A stretch of 64,000 bases of DNA from the NCBI RefSeq assembly GCF_900182735.1, contig NZ_FXTU01000003.1, forward strand, positions 186,001 to 250,000. The letters run 5' to 3'. Below are positions 8,571-17,548 of the stretch, one piece after another (within the stretch, counting starts at the first letter, position 1; each line of letters starts with the position of its first letter). Both the position numbers and the translations under genes were made by a program. The DNA comes from Laceyella tengchongensis. Lineage in GTDB: Bacteria; Bacillota; Bacilli; Thermoactinomycetales; Thermoactinomycetaceae. The notes beneath the pieces were generated by a model. That model did no database searches. It saw nothing but the letters and a program-made list of their open reading frames with translations, and had not been told where the DNA came from.

Positions 8571-8602
8571 AAAGAGGTCACCTCGGTGGGGTGACTTCTT
8601 TT
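8571..8602 (+). terminator. terminator of the thioredoxin-like gene
   Basis: AAGAGGTCACC pairs with GGGTGACTTCTT and is followed by TTTT. It lies between two convergent genes and may serve both. Confidence 0.75.
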
Positions 8603-8623
8603 ACATTACTCAAACTATATAAA

Positions 8624-9394
8624 TCAAACACCGCGCAACCCTTTTTCAGTCAGCTTATCTTGCCAGCGAACCAACACTTCCCTTCCATCATACAACCGCA
8701 CGCCATCCACTTGGCCGATCACAGCCACACACCCTTCTGTATGTTCATCCAGTGCAAGCGGATAGCAAGTGATTTTCCCCACCATTTCCGGTCGATCCTG
8801 CCAAGACAACAACTTGGGCGCTTGATCGGCCGGACTCACTTGCACCTGTTTCAAAGAGACAGTCAAGCCATCGCCGGTCGCTTTGACAATGGCCTCTTTT
8901 CGCGTCCAATAGCGGTAAAACCCACGTATCCGCTGGTCGGGGGACAATGTGGCCCACGCGGCCTGTTCGCCTTCGGACAGAGACATTCTCGCCATGCCGT
9001 CAAGATCCGAGTCCCGATCTATCCTTTCAATATCTACACCAAAGGGGTGCAGAAGCGAGATACCAAGTACCACCCATTTCCCTGAATGGGAGACACTCAG
9101 CTCAATCGGCTGCTCGTCTGGACGTACCACCCTGGGCTTGCCGTGTTCCTCCCCGCAACTTGGACAGGCCCGCGTCACCGGTACATCTGAGGGGTTGGTG
9201 CCCAACAGCTCCGCCAACAACAACCGCAGCAACCCATAGGAAAAAAGCGCGCGAGTCCGATCCTCCTGCTTGCGAAACGACCGATATCTATTTACTTCCC
9301 GTTCGCTCATGACCTTTTCCAGGAACAACGGAGCTTCTGTGATTGGCACTTTCCACAGGTGAATAAAACGGGAATCTAGTTCGAAATAGCTCAT
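8624..9394 (-). CDS. 4'-phosphopantetheinyl transferase, Sfp type
   Basis: A 256-residue enzyme that moves phosphopantetheine from CoA to carrier-protein serines. The signature motifs are GVDIERI (Mg-binding Asp and Glu, ~119-125) and YRYWTRKEAIVKATGDGL (~163-180). The length fits Sfp-like enzymes for peptide- or polyketide-synthase carrier proteins rather than the short AcpS. A CPSCGEEHGKP segment (~77) is typical of this subgroup. No synthase cluster is in the window, so the target carrier is unknown. Confidence 0.87.
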   Translation of the reverse strand: MSYFELDSRFIHLWKVPITEAPLFLEKVMSEREVNRYRSFRKQEDRTRALFSYGLLRLLLAELLGTNPSDVPVTRACPSCGEEHGKPRVVRPDEQPIELSVSHSGKWVVLGISLLHPFGVDIERIDRDSDLDGMARMSLSEGEQAAWATLSPDQRIRGFYRYWTRKEAIVKATGDGLTVSLKQVQVSPADQAPKLLSWQDRPEMVGKITCYPLALDEHTEGCVAVIGQVDGVRLYDGREVLVRWQDKLTEKGLRGV

Positions 9395-9599
9395 TTGCGA
9401 TATTTTGCCACCTTTGCTAATTTTACTTCATATTGTAAAGCATTCTTATTAAAAAGTAGCCCTCCGATTTTGCATTTCAACCAATTTCATTTTGAATTAT
9501 AATATAAAAATATGAACATTTCACCATTCTGTCCTGCTCTATCAGGGGCAATGATTGACATATCTTCTCCATATGGCGATAAGCCGAGGTGACAACAAT

Positions 9600-10523
9600 A
9601 TGAAAACACGCAACCGTTATCAACGGGTCAAAGGTTACGGCTTGGTTTTGATCGCCGCCAGCTTGTGGGGTATCTCAGGTGCCGTGGCGCAAGATTTGTT
9701 CGAGTCGGCCCGCGTCTCTCCTGAGTGGTTGGTAGTGATCCGCCTACTGATCTCGGGTGTTTTACTTCTTTCTTTGCTGGCGATCAATAAGCCAGAGGTT
9801 CGCATTTGGTCAATCTGGAAACAGCGCCATGATCGCCTGCGGTTGCTTTTGTTTGGCCTTGCCGGCTTATTGGGCGTACAATACACCTATTTTGCGGCTA
9901 TTCATGCCTCCAACGCCGCTACCGCCACTGTGCTTCAATACTTGGCTCCCACCCTTGTGGTTCTTTTTCTTGCGGTGCGAAGCAAAAAACGGCCCGGCTT
10001 CGCGGAATTTATTGCGGTGATCCTCTCTTTCACAGGCACGCTACTTTTGATCACGGGCGGCGATCTCGGACAACTTTCCATTTCGCAAGCCGCACTGTTT
10101 TGGGGAGTTGGTTCTGCCATCGCGTTGGCCTTTTACACGATCCAACCGGCATCTTTGCTCGCCCAGTGGGGAACTCCCCTCATCATTGGCTGGGGTATGG
10201 TGATCGGCGGCGTGGGCTTTTCCTTCGTCCACGCACCGTGGGACATCGAGGGGCAGATCACTGTTCCGGCTCTTCTCTCCATCGCGTTCATCATCATTTT
10301 CGGTACATTGATCGCTTTCACTTGTTATTTGGAAAGCTTAAAATACATTCGGCCAGCTGAAACGAGCATTCTCGCCAGTGCGGAACCGCTGACGGCCGTC
10401 GTGTTGGCAGTCATTTGGCTTCATGTCCCGTTTGGCTGGGTTGAATGGCTGGGAACCTGTTGCATCGTGGCAACGGTATTTATCCTCTCATTTGAAAAAA
10501 GAAACATCGGGGAACATCCCTGA
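9600..10523 (+). CDS. EamA/DMT-family membrane transporter
   Basis: A 307-residue inner-membrane protein with about ten hydrophobic helices in two EamA repeats. It opens with GYGLVLIAASLWGISGAVA. It is probably an exporter of amino acids or other metabolites, as known for the drug/metabolite transporter superfamily; the substrate is not readable. The start at 9600 follows GAGGTGA, and an upstream in-frame ATG lacks a ribosome site. The terminator overlaps the stop codon. Confidence 0.82.
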   Translation: MKTRNRYQRVKGYGLVLIAASLWGISGAVAQDLFESARVSPEWLVVIRLLISGVLLLSLLAINKPEVRIWSIWKQRHDRLRLLLFGLAGLLGVQYTYFAAIHASNAATATVLQYLAPTLVVLFLAVRSKKRPGFAEFIAVILSFTGTLLLITGGDLGQLSISQAALFWGVGSAIALAFYTIQPASLLAQWGTPLIIGWGMVIGGVGFSFVHAPWDIEGQITVPALLSIAFIIIFGTLIAFTCYLESLKYIRPAETSILASAEPLTAVVLAVIWLHVPFGWVEWLGTCCIVATVFILSFEKRNIGEHP

Positions 10524-10535
10524 TGTTTCTTTTTG
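10495..10535 (+). terminator. EamA gene terminator
   Basis: AGAAACATC-GGG pairs with CCC-T-GATGTTTCT, followed by TTTTTG. The left arm begins inside the last codons of the transporter gene. Confidence 0.8.
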
Positions 10536-10608
10536 TGAAATAGTCTACAAAGCAAACTAGTCTATGTTTTTAATGTGACTTGCAACCTTTTTATTCTTCA
10601 CTTCCGTT

Positions 10609-10925
10609 CTACTCCATCCCATACTCCCGCTCCACTTTGGCCACGCGAACAGTGTAGTTCGCATACCACTCGGCCTTGCCTCGCTCTTGTGCAATCTGAT
10701 GCGCTGCATGACCTTTCCATGATTCGATTCCCAATAAGACACCGTAATTCCAAATCCGTTAGCATCCCGGACGCTTTCAACCCCTAGAAATCCTGGTTGT
10801 TGTTTGGCGAGTTCCACCATTTGTTCGGCCATTTTCCCATAACCCTGATCTTCTCCTTCCGTGCGGACTGAGGTGAAGATCACAGCATAATATGGCGGGG
10901 TTGGTCGATTTGACGAGTGAGTCAT
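10609..10925 (-). pseudogene. frameshifted antibiotic-biosynthesis-monooxygenase-family gene
   Basis: The first half (PPYYAVIFTSVRTEG to GITVSYWES) is a normal ABM-domain protein. At ~10722-10725 the reading frame breaks. Another frame continues with SWKGHAAHQIAQERGKAEWY and on to VERE-YGME, ending in TAG at 10609. Compared with the usual family sequence, about 13 bases between YWES and SWK are missing, so the frame cannot be restored by one base. The intact start is at 10925 (AAGGA upstream). As it stands, the product would have a scrambled C-terminal third. Confidence 0.75.
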
Positions 10926-11005
10926 CCTGCTAATTCCTTTCTCCATGGTGTATGATGAACCATGAATATTCTTATTCAAGCTTTACACATGCTCAGCCAC
11001 CAGTA

Positions 11006-12154
11006 CTACGATTTGAGCGTTTTCAACTCTTTTCTAAACTGAGGGTCTGTCATCACCCTCAAATCAAATTCATTCAAATGAGCTTGCAATTGGCTGTTCT
11101 CCTCTGGAGTCAAGTTGTTGAAAAAGATCGCTAGCGCTGTTTTGTTTCCTTGTTTATCAGTGGCGTAAAAAGCCTGTGTCAAGATGTACAAAGTGGACCC
11201 GCCTTTTAATCCAGCGTGTGAGAGCCATTCATTGTTTCCTGGGATTTCCATTATCTGCTCCATCACCGGAATCAAATACTTGTATGTTTTCTTCGAATAA
11301 TATGAGCGGTTGTTAAGCTTTTTCATCACCGAAACATATTCACTTGTAGTAGATGAAATAAATCGGTCTGAAAACATACGGTCCAACTCGATATCATACC
11401 AAGAAGCGATATCCGCTTCTTTTATATACCTTTGATCCCGATCATGCATAAGTTGGGCAAAGACCTTCTCAGCCCAACGACGATGCTCTTGCAATGACAT
11501 GCTACGCATCTTCTTTTTGATTTTAGGCATTGCTTCTTGGATGGACTGATCTGAAAAATACGTTTTCCAAATTTCATACGGAATCAAAAGAGATAGATAG
11601 AACGGATAGATGGGTTGATGCTTGTTTAATCCCAACTCTCTAAACGTTTGGTTAATTTGATCAATCGACAGCCGCTCCATCAGATATTCGGTATTGGCAT
11701 TCGAGCTGAAACCAATCATGCCTTTGGCCACTTCTTCCAGCGAAACCGTTCCGTTGATGATTAAGTTGTTATCTTTCAAATGTTGCAACCATTGTGCTTG
11801 AGCGCCGCCATCCAAATCCGGGATCGCGTATTTGTCCAATTCAGTTAAAGGAATCCGCTCATTGGGATTGATTTTGCCTTTTGCAGCTTGTTTAGCATAA
11901 GTAACAGCAACAATGATTTTGACGGTGCTGGCCAAAGGCATCAGCTTGGATGAACGGTGCTTGACCACATTCTTCCCATTATATGACACTACCAACGAAG
12001 ATTTGTGAGGATTTTTTTTGATGAATTGCAAAATTTGACGAGCGCCGTCGTCCTCTTCCTTGATCGCGGGGCTCGCCGCTTCAGCTATGTTTGCAAACGC
12101 CACGGTGACAAGCAAAGAAGCGGTTAAACACAGATGCCAAACCTTTCTCAACAT
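11006..12154 (-). CDS. class A beta-lactamase-fold serine hydrolase, secreted
   Basis: A 382-residue protein with a signal peptide (MLRKVWHLCLTASLLVTVAF, ending in AEA). The active-site motifs of the penicillin-binding/beta-lactamase fold are present: ASTVK (SxxK), SSNAN (SxN) and KGGST (KTG-like). Its length and long middle insertion differ from true class A beta-lactamases of ~290 residues, so it may be a cell-wall hydrolase or PBP-related protein rather than a resistance enzyme. The start at 12154 follows GGAGTG. Confidence 0.78.
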   Translation of the reverse strand: MLRKVWHLCLTASLLVTVAFANIAEAASPAIKEEDDGARQILQFIKKNPHKSSLVVSYNGKNVVKHRSSKLMPLASTVKIIVAVTYAKQAAKGKINPNERIPLTELDKYAIPDLDGGAQAQWLQHLKDNNLIINGTVSLEEVAKGMIGFSSNANTEYLMERLSIDQINQTFRELGLNKHQPIYPFYLSLLIPYEIWKTYFSDQSIQEAMPKIKKKMRSMSLQEHRRWAEKVFAQLMHDRDQRYIKEADIASWYDIELDRMFSDRFISSTTSEYVSVMKKLNNRSYYSKKTYKYLIPVMEQIMEIPGNNEWLSHAGLKGGSTLYILTQAFYATDKQGNKTALAIFFNNLTPEENSQLQAHLNEFDLRVMTDPQFRKELKTLKS

Positions 12155-12237
12155 TGTTTCACTCCATTCGCAATATATCGTAATTTTATCTCGCAGAGAA
12201 AAGGGGGAAAAGCTCCCCCTCTGGTGACTAGGCAACC

Positions 12238-12600
12238 TCAGATGCCGCTACTGCTACCGCCACAGCTGCTGCTACTGCAACTACTGCTGCTACTGCAACT
12301 ACTGCTGCTACTACTGCAACTACTGCTACTACAACTGTTGCTACTGCAATTACTCCCACCATCGCTGTAATCACTGCCGGAATGGCCATCATGGTGGTGA
12401 TCGTTTTTGTCATCCTGATCATCAGTATCAAACAGGAAAAAAGGCGTCGGACTAGATGAAGAAGAGTAATAGGCGCGGCCACCATGCTGTCTTTTCCGCT
12501 TTTTCTTTTTGTTCTTCTTCACATTCATCCAAATAATCAATCCGATGATACCAAACCATATCCAAAAAAAGGAGTTAAACATAATTTCTATGAGTTCCAT
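12238..12600 (-). CDS. small membrane protein with Ser/Cys-rich low-complexity tail
   Basis: A 120-residue protein. Residues ~7-25 form one transmembrane segment (FNSFFWIWFGIIGLIIWM), followed by a Lys/Arg stretch (KKNKKKKRKR) that would keep the rest in the cytosol. An Asp/His-rich part (DDQDDKNDHHHDG) precedes ~40 residues made almost only of Ser and Cys and ending GGSSSGI. The DNA of the tail is a GCT/ACT-type microsatellite (12241-12356). GGGGGG precedes the start. I recognise no family; metal binding is possible but unproven. Confidence 0.6.
   Translation of the reverse strand: MELIEIMFNSFFWIWFGIIGLIIWMNVKKNKKKKRKRQHGGRAYYSSSSSPTPFFLFDTDDQDDKNDHHHDGHSGSDYSDGGSNCSSNSCSSSSCSSSSSSCSSSSSCSSSSCGGSSSGI
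12241..12356. repeat. imperfect trinucleotide microsatellite
   Basis: Runs of GCT, ACT and GCA triplets (for example CTGCTGCTACTGCAACTACT) encode the Ser/Cys tail on the minus strand. Such tracts change length by slippage in steps of three, so the tail may vary among strains. Confidence 0.75.
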
Positions 12601-12819
12601 TGCACTATGCCCCCCCCTTTTAAGGTATCCCTTCCCGCAAGCCTACCACGCTGCAATAGACTCTAACAAACTGAGCATAGTACTATTTTCCTTTTTAACG
12701 ACAAGCACAAACCTATATGTGCGCTTGCCTGGCAAGTTTGGCGATCTTGACATTCTGTTGTATACTATTAGGCAGGTTGTTTTCTCAGGAATCATGGAAA
12801 GGAAGCAGGTGGATCAAAC

Positions 12820-13722
12820 ATGACCACACCACAAAACGATTATCGCATTCTCTTATATTATAAATATGTTGAAATCAAGGATCCCATCGCTTTCGCAGAT
12901 GAACATCGGGCCTTTTGCCAAGAGTTAGGAGTAAAAGGACGCATCCTTATCGCATCAGAAGGGATCAACGGCACACTGTCCGGCACCGTCGAGCAAACGA
13001 AACGGTACATGGAGTATATGCACGCCCATCCACTGTTCCATGACATGCCGTTTAAAGTGGACGAATATCATAAACATGCCTTTAAAAAGCTGTTTGTGCG
13101 CCCGAAGAAAGAATTGGTGACCTGGCGGCTGAAAAAAGACGTGAAACCTTACCAAAAAACAGGCAAACGCTTGACACCGAAAGAATTTTACAACATGTTG
13201 CAGCGTGACGATGTGATTGTCATAGATGGGCGCAATAATTATGAATACGACTTGGGCCACTTCCGCGGCGCCATCCGCCCTGACGTGAACACCACCCGTG
13301 AATTCCCAGAATGGATTCGCAACAACTTAAAAGATTACAAAGACAAAACCATCCTCACTTACTGCACGGGCGGCATTCGCTGTGAAAAATTGACAGCCTT
13401 CATGCTGGAAGAAGGCTTCAAAGATGTCTACCAATTGGATGGGGGCATTGTCACCTACGGCAAAGACCCCGAAGTCAAAGGGCAACTGTGGGATGGCAAG
13501 TGCTATGTCTTTGACGAACGGATTTCGGTGCCGATCAACCAAGTGGAGGAAACCGTCGTCGGGAAATGCTATCACTGCGGCAATCCGACAGACCGTTACA
13601 TCAACTGCGAATACGACATGTGCCACAAACAACACCTTTGTTGTGATGCATGTGAAGAAATTCATCAAGGATACTGCTCCAAAGAATGCGTGGAACAAGA
13701 CATGGTCAAATACGAAGCGTAA
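12820..13722 (+). CDS. trhO: tRNA uridine(34) hydroxylase, rhodanese type
   Basis: A 300-residue enzyme that hydroxylates U34 of tRNAs using O2, as shown for TrhO/YrrP-group proteins. An acylphosphatase-like N-terminal domain (~5-95) precedes a rhodanese domain with the catalytic Cys in TYCTGGIRCEK (~182). The C-terminal part has Cys-rich zinc-type motifs (CYHCG, CEYDMC, CCDAC, YCSKEC), typical of the long Bacillota form. It stands alone with a weak terminator. Confidence 0.9.
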   Translation: MTTPQNDYRILLYYKYVEIKDPIAFADEHRAFCQELGVKGRILIASEGINGTLSGTVEQTKRYMEYMHAHPLFHDMPFKVDEYHKHAFKKLFVRPKKELVTWRLKKDVKPYQKTGKRLTPKEFYNMLQRDDVIVIDGRNNYEYDLGHFRGAIRPDVNTTREFPEWIRNNLKDYKDKTILTYCTGGIRCEKLTAFMLEEGFKDVYQLDGGIVTYGKDPEVKGQLWDGKCYVFDERISVPINQVEETVVGKCYHCGNPTDRYINCEYDMCHKQHLCCDACEEIHQGYCSKECVEQDMVKYEA

Positions 13723-13739
13723 ACTAGTACACCAAAACT

Positions 13740-13770
13740 GCCTCTTCTCAATATGGGAAGAGGCCGTTTA
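13740..13770 (+). terminator. probable trhO terminator
   Basis: CCTCTTC and GAAGAGG form a 7-bp stem followed by CGTTTATAT, 18 bp after the stop. The T-tract is weak. Confidence 0.55.
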
Positions 13771-13781
13771 TATATGCGCGC

Positions 13782-14972
13782 TCATCCTTCGCTCAGCGCT
13801 CGCATAAATTGGTTACCGGCTTGATCTAAGTCGCCATCTAGCGGGAAATTCAACACGCGAACCTGAATGCCGCTCACTCCCACCGCCAGCTTGGCCGTCC
13901 GCGCCCTGCCCGGATAGACGAGCACCGCTTCTTTGCATCCTTTGGCAGCGGCATAGGCCGTCAATTGAAACAAGTCGGCATTCTTTGGTTCACGATCCCG
14001 CTTGTACTTAAGATCAACCAACCAATGGGCAGTCCACGGTTCGCGTCGATAAATAAGCGCATCCATCACCCATGTCCGCTTGGAAGAAATGGATGCCGCC
14101 TCTTGCGCGACCAATTGAAACTGCTCAGGTAGATTCCGTTTCAACCACTCCGTCACAAACCGTTCGTATAAACGGGGCATGTTAAGGGCAAACGGAGTAA
14201 AAATGCGATCACCACGCACATGCGAAGGGCCTGATGTATCCAACAAAAACTGGCATAATGTATGCATCGGCGCGTAATCACGATTCAGCCGGTGATAATT
14301 TCGATTCGCGCAATCCGCTGCCGTATACCGCCTCAAAGAAACGCCTGCCTCCATAGCTTGATACGCTTTGCGCACAGCGGATAATACCTCAGGCCGTTGA
14401 CAATAGCCACTCTTCATCACGTGATGCAACGTCCACAGAATGATTTGATTCTCCTCGTTGTCTACAACCATTTCTTCAAACGCACATGCGAACCCCGGCC
14501 TAGCTGGATGGCGCGGTAAATCCCCCGCTCGCCAACGTCCCCTGATGTATGGCAAAACTTCTTCTCTAGCCACATATGCCTGATAAAATCCCTGTCGCGC
14601 CCGCCGCAACACTCGGACAGCCAGCGACTCCACCACCCGCTCATAAAAGCCTGGCAAAGAAGCTACCTCGGCTCGTCCTTCAAAGAGGCGCAAGCTTTTC
14701 AGATCATAGGCCACCTCCAGCATCTGAAACAAATTGGTTACCGGAACCTTGGGCCGCACATATATGCCCCGTCCCCCCGCAAGCGGCATATAACCGACCC
14801 ATCCTTTCGCTCGGATTCGCCAGCGATCGTTTGTTTTAGGCGACGGAAATTCGACATCCAACCACCGGGAGTACCGTCGGCAAATCTCCTCCCCCACTTC
14901 CGGCGGCAACTCCTCATGTCCAAATTCACAAACGGTTTCCTCCTCCAGCTCCAGCCACTGCACGACGCTCAT
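13782..14972 (-). CDS. mcrC: McrC-type nuclease subunit of a modification-dependent restriction system
   Basis: A 396-residue partner of the AAA+ GTPase/ATPase encoded upstream. The N-terminal part resembles McrC (GGRGIYVRPKVPVTNLFQMLEVAYDL, ~66-91, shown in part). The C-terminal PD-(D/E)xK nuclease has MDALIYR with Asp ~304 and VDLKYK with Asp ~320 and Lys ~322. It starts 4 bp inside the previous gene (ATGA overlap), so the two are translationally coupled. Together they should cleave DNA carrying modified bases. Confidence 0.88.
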   Translation of the reverse strand: MSVVQWLELEEETVCEFGHEELPPEVGEEICRRYSRWLDVEFPSPKTNDRWRIRAKGWVGYMPLAGGRGIYVRPKVPVTNLFQMLEVAYDLKSLRLFEGRAEVASLPGFYERVVESLAVRVLRRARQGFYQAYVAREEVLPYIRGRWRAGDLPRHPARPGFACAFEEMVVDNEENQIILWTLHHVMKSGYCQRPEVLSAVRKAYQAMEAGVSLRRYTAADCANRNYHRLNRDYAPMHTLCQFLLDTSGPSHVRGDRIFTPFALNMPRLYERFVTEWLKRNLPEQFQLVAQEAASISSKRTWVMDALIYRREPWTAHWLVDLKYKRDREPKNADLFQLTAYAAAKGCKEAVLVYPGRARTAKLAVGVSGIQVRVLNFPLDGDLDQAGNQFMRALSEG

Positions 14973-16708
14973 GGAAGAAGGCGCCCTTTCACCCGTTCCC
15001 AGCAGTACGAGGCGGCTGTGTCCGGTTGATCAAACAACACGTCCTCCAAGTAAGGTTCAACTTCCCATTTCCATATCTCTTCCAATTCTTCGGCTAAATT
15101 CTCCACCATAAAATAAGAAATGCCAAGCGCGAAAGAAGGATCGCTCACACGCTCATTGATTTCCTGTAACAATTGGATCAGCCCTTCAACGTCATTATCC
15201 CGGAGGCGGTGGAATCGGCGCAGCTGTTCATACTGTGGCGACAATCGAATAAAAGCGAACCGCCGGCGCAAGGCCACATCCAACAGCGCGATGGAACGGT
15301 CAGCCGTATTCATCGTGCCGATCAGCCGCACACCTTCCGGGATGGAAAATCGGTTTCCACCAGCCAACGGGATTTCGGTTTCCCTATATTCCAAAGTGAG
15401 CATAAGCTCCCCTAGCACGCGGGCCAGATGAGCACGATTAATTTCATCAATGACCATCACACATGTACCACCACAACGCCGGGCCCGCTCACAAAATTCC
15501 AAGAAGCGCCCCGGAACCAGCTCAACCTTTTGCTTGCCCTCCTCCGTCACCACCGGGCGAATCCCTTGGATGAAATCTTCATATGCATAGTTGGGATGAA
15601 ACTGCACCATCTCATAAAAGCCATTCCCCTCGCTCGTAAGCAAACGGGCCAAGCGCTCAGCGACATATGTTTTGCCTGTGCCCGGAGGCCCTCCAAAAAT
15701 TACTTGGCCTTTGCGCTGGATAGCACGAAGCCAACGATTTACTTCTTGTTCAGCATAGCCAGTGTCCGCACAAAAATCGGCCAAGCTGTAACGAGGGGCG
15801 GCCTTTGCCATCATCCCTCTCCGCTCAGACAAGGCCAGCCGCAAGAGTTGTTGGTATTGTGCAGGGGTCGCCTGAAAGTTAGTCCCTTGCATGCCCACGT
15901 TCAACCCCGCCAATTCCGGATCTGCTTCCGTCGTCTTCCGCAAAATGGGCGTTGCGGTCAAATCTAAGTCAATCTCTATTTCACATCGGTCCCACGCTTC
16001 CGGCAAGTCATCCGCATGAAAATAGTCCGCTTCCACCATCTCCCCCCATCCTTTGAACACCTCTGTCCGCACCGTTGCCAGGGCGTAACATCCCGCTTCA
16101 CTCCCCGTCATCCACATGATCACCTTGTCGCCCTTTTTGATGCGTTGCTTATGCGCCGTCACTTTCCACGTCTTCAAATGATTTCGCCGTACCGCTTGTT
16201 TCAAATCATACAAGCGGGGATTGCATTGAAACACCCAATGGCGGGGGCGCGCAAATAGCATGCTCACTTCCGGTTGCAGGGTGCGAATTCTGTACAAAAC
16301 ATCAGCGGGGATGAAATACGTGCGGCCAGGCGGCGGATTGGTGCATTCCGCACAAGCGGCGATCAATGCATCCAACAACACGGGTGGATGCTCTTCAAAC
16401 TGTTTTATGTACACTGTCACCGGATGGCCGCTTTGGGGGGCCTCGTCTACCACCAACAACACTTCCTTGATTTGATGCTTTGTGCCGCGGGTGTGGCACA
16501 AGAGCAAGTCACCAGATTGTATCTGTTGGATTATCGGGTCGAAGCCAGGCTTCGCAATTGACAAGCGGCTGATTTTTCTTTCAACGGGCTCCTCTACAAA
16601 AGTGGACGACTCCACCAACCACACCTGCCTCCACTCTTCTGGCGGAGACGGATAGATTCGCAACTCGCACTCCGCTTCCACGTTCCGTCCACGATGCTGT
16701 GCGCTCAT
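14969..16708 (-). CDS. mcrB: McrB-like AAA+ protein with EVE reader domain
   Basis: A 579-residue motor and reader subunit. Residues ~155-295 form an EVE domain (ARPRHWVFQCNP, KKGDKVIMWMTG), a PUA-superfamily fold that reads modified cytosines. The AAA+ module follows: Walker A GGPPGTGKT (~339-347), Walker B VMVIDEINRAHL (~417), sensor GTMNTADRS (~464) and Arg finger RRRF (~481). Residues ~28-130 form a further unassigned domain whose QSGDLLLCHTRG segment resembles the EVE/PUA core. The pair with mcrC suggests defence against phages with modified DNA. Confidence 0.87.
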   Translation of the reverse strand: MSAQHRGRNVEAECELRIYPSPPEEWRQVWLVESSTFVEEPVERKISRLSIAKPGFDPIIQQIQSGDLLLCHTRGTKHQIKEVLLVVDEAPQSGHPVTVYIKQFEEHPPVLLDALIAACAECTNPPPGRTYFIPADVLYRIRTLQPEVSMLFARPRHWVFQCNPRLYDLKQAVRRNHLKTWKVTAHKQRIKKGDKVIMWMTGSEAGCYALATVRTEVFKGWGEMVEADYFHADDLPEAWDRCEIEIDLDLTATPILRKTTEADPELAGLNVGMQGTNFQATPAQYQQLLRLALSERRGMMAKAAPRYSLADFCADTGYAEQEVNRWLRAIQRKGQVIFGGPPGTGKTYVAERLARLLTSEGNGFYEMVQFHPNYAYEDFIQGIRPVVTEEGKQKVELVPGRFLEFCERARRCGGTCVMVIDEINRAHLARVLGELMLTLEYRETEIPLAGGNRFSIPEGVRLIGTMNTADRSIALLDVALRRRFAFIRLSPQYEQLRRFHRLRDNDVEGLIQLLQEINERVSDPSFALGISYFMVENLAEELEEIWKWEVEPYLEDVLFDQPDTAASYCWERVKGRLLP

Positions 16709-16958
16709 CCTGCCTCAACTCTCCCATCCGTTTCTCAATGATCTCATATGAGTTAGCAAGAACATTTTAAATTAAAACAACTCCTTGCTCAAATAAAGAA
16801 CCACCCGTCTTTGAAACATATGGCGGGGTATACCATGTCAACGGATACAATGATCCTTGCCATAACAAATTAAAGCTGATACGATCAAACTGAACGGTCA
16901 GTGGAATATAAACCATTTGACAACCAGGCATGAAACATCTTGTCACAGGAGGCTTGTC

Positions 16959-17483
16959 ATGTCGTTCATTCATCTTTCCCTCGATCTGACCACTATTGAT
17001 GCTACCACAATCTCTCCAAAACCGCTTGAACCGCCATACCATCTCTTCACGCTCGCGCAGGCGGGAGACAACGAAATGACCAGACGCGCCCTCTATCCCT
17101 TAGTGCGTGAAGGGGTGTTGGATGACCCCGGATGTCGTAGCGGAGAGTTTGAGAGTTATGAAGACTTTGTCACACGCATTTATCCAACCTCTTACTGGCC
17201 ACACAGGGAAACGACTTTGCTCATCTCACATGGCCAAAAGTGGATCGCGCTAAGCACGCTGGCCATTGATGGAACGTGCGCCCGCACTGGGCTGACGGTC
17301 GTGTCCAAAGCATACCGGGGCACCGGAATGGCTACGATCTTAAAACAACATTTGCTTCACATCTGCTTGGCCAAAGGCGTGCAACGGGTGGAAACCCGAG
17401 TCGCCCATATAAACAAGCCCATGCTCGCAATCAACACCAAATTGGGCTTTGTGGCTATCCAAGATCATTCCGACTCCAGTTAA
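16959..17483 (+). CDS. GNAT family N-acetyltransferase
   Basis: A 174-residue protein with acetyl-CoA motif A (VVSKAYRGTGMATILK, ~110) and the following AINTKLGF helix-strand typical of GNAT motif B. The start at 16959 is chosen for ACAGGAGG 8 bases upstream. It is divergent from the McrBC genes and has no clear link to them. The substrate is unknown. Confidence 0.75.
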   Translation: MSFIHLSLDLTTIDATTISPKPLEPPYHLFTLAQAGDNEMTRRALYPLVREGVLDDPGCRSGEFESYEDFVTRIYPTSYWPHRETTLLISHGQKWIALSTLAIDGTCARTGLTVVSKAYRGTGMATILKQHLLHICLAKGVQRVETRVAHINKPMLAINTKLGFVAIQDHSDSS

Positions 17484-17509
17484 GGCTGTTTGTCTGCTGG
17501 TTTTTGACA

Positions 17510-17537
17510 AAGGCTCTTACCTAAAAGTAAGAGCCTT
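17510..17537. terminator. hairpin between convergent genes
   Basis: An 11-bp perfect stem (AAGGCTCTTAC / GTAAGAGCCTT) lies between the acetyltransferase and the lipoprotein gene. T-tracts are poor on both strands. Confidence 0.55.
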
Positions 17538-17548
17538 GCTCATCTATC

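Noticed and set aside
12228..12485. Minus-strand Val/Ala-rich ORF in another frame of the microsatellite
   Set aside because: It is a frame shadow of the Ser/Cys protein, which has the ribosome site and transmembrane helix.
16767..17042. Minus-strand ORF across the start of the acetyltransferase gene
   Set aside because: It overlaps a better-supported gene with a clear ribosome site and GNAT motifs; no family features in the ORF.
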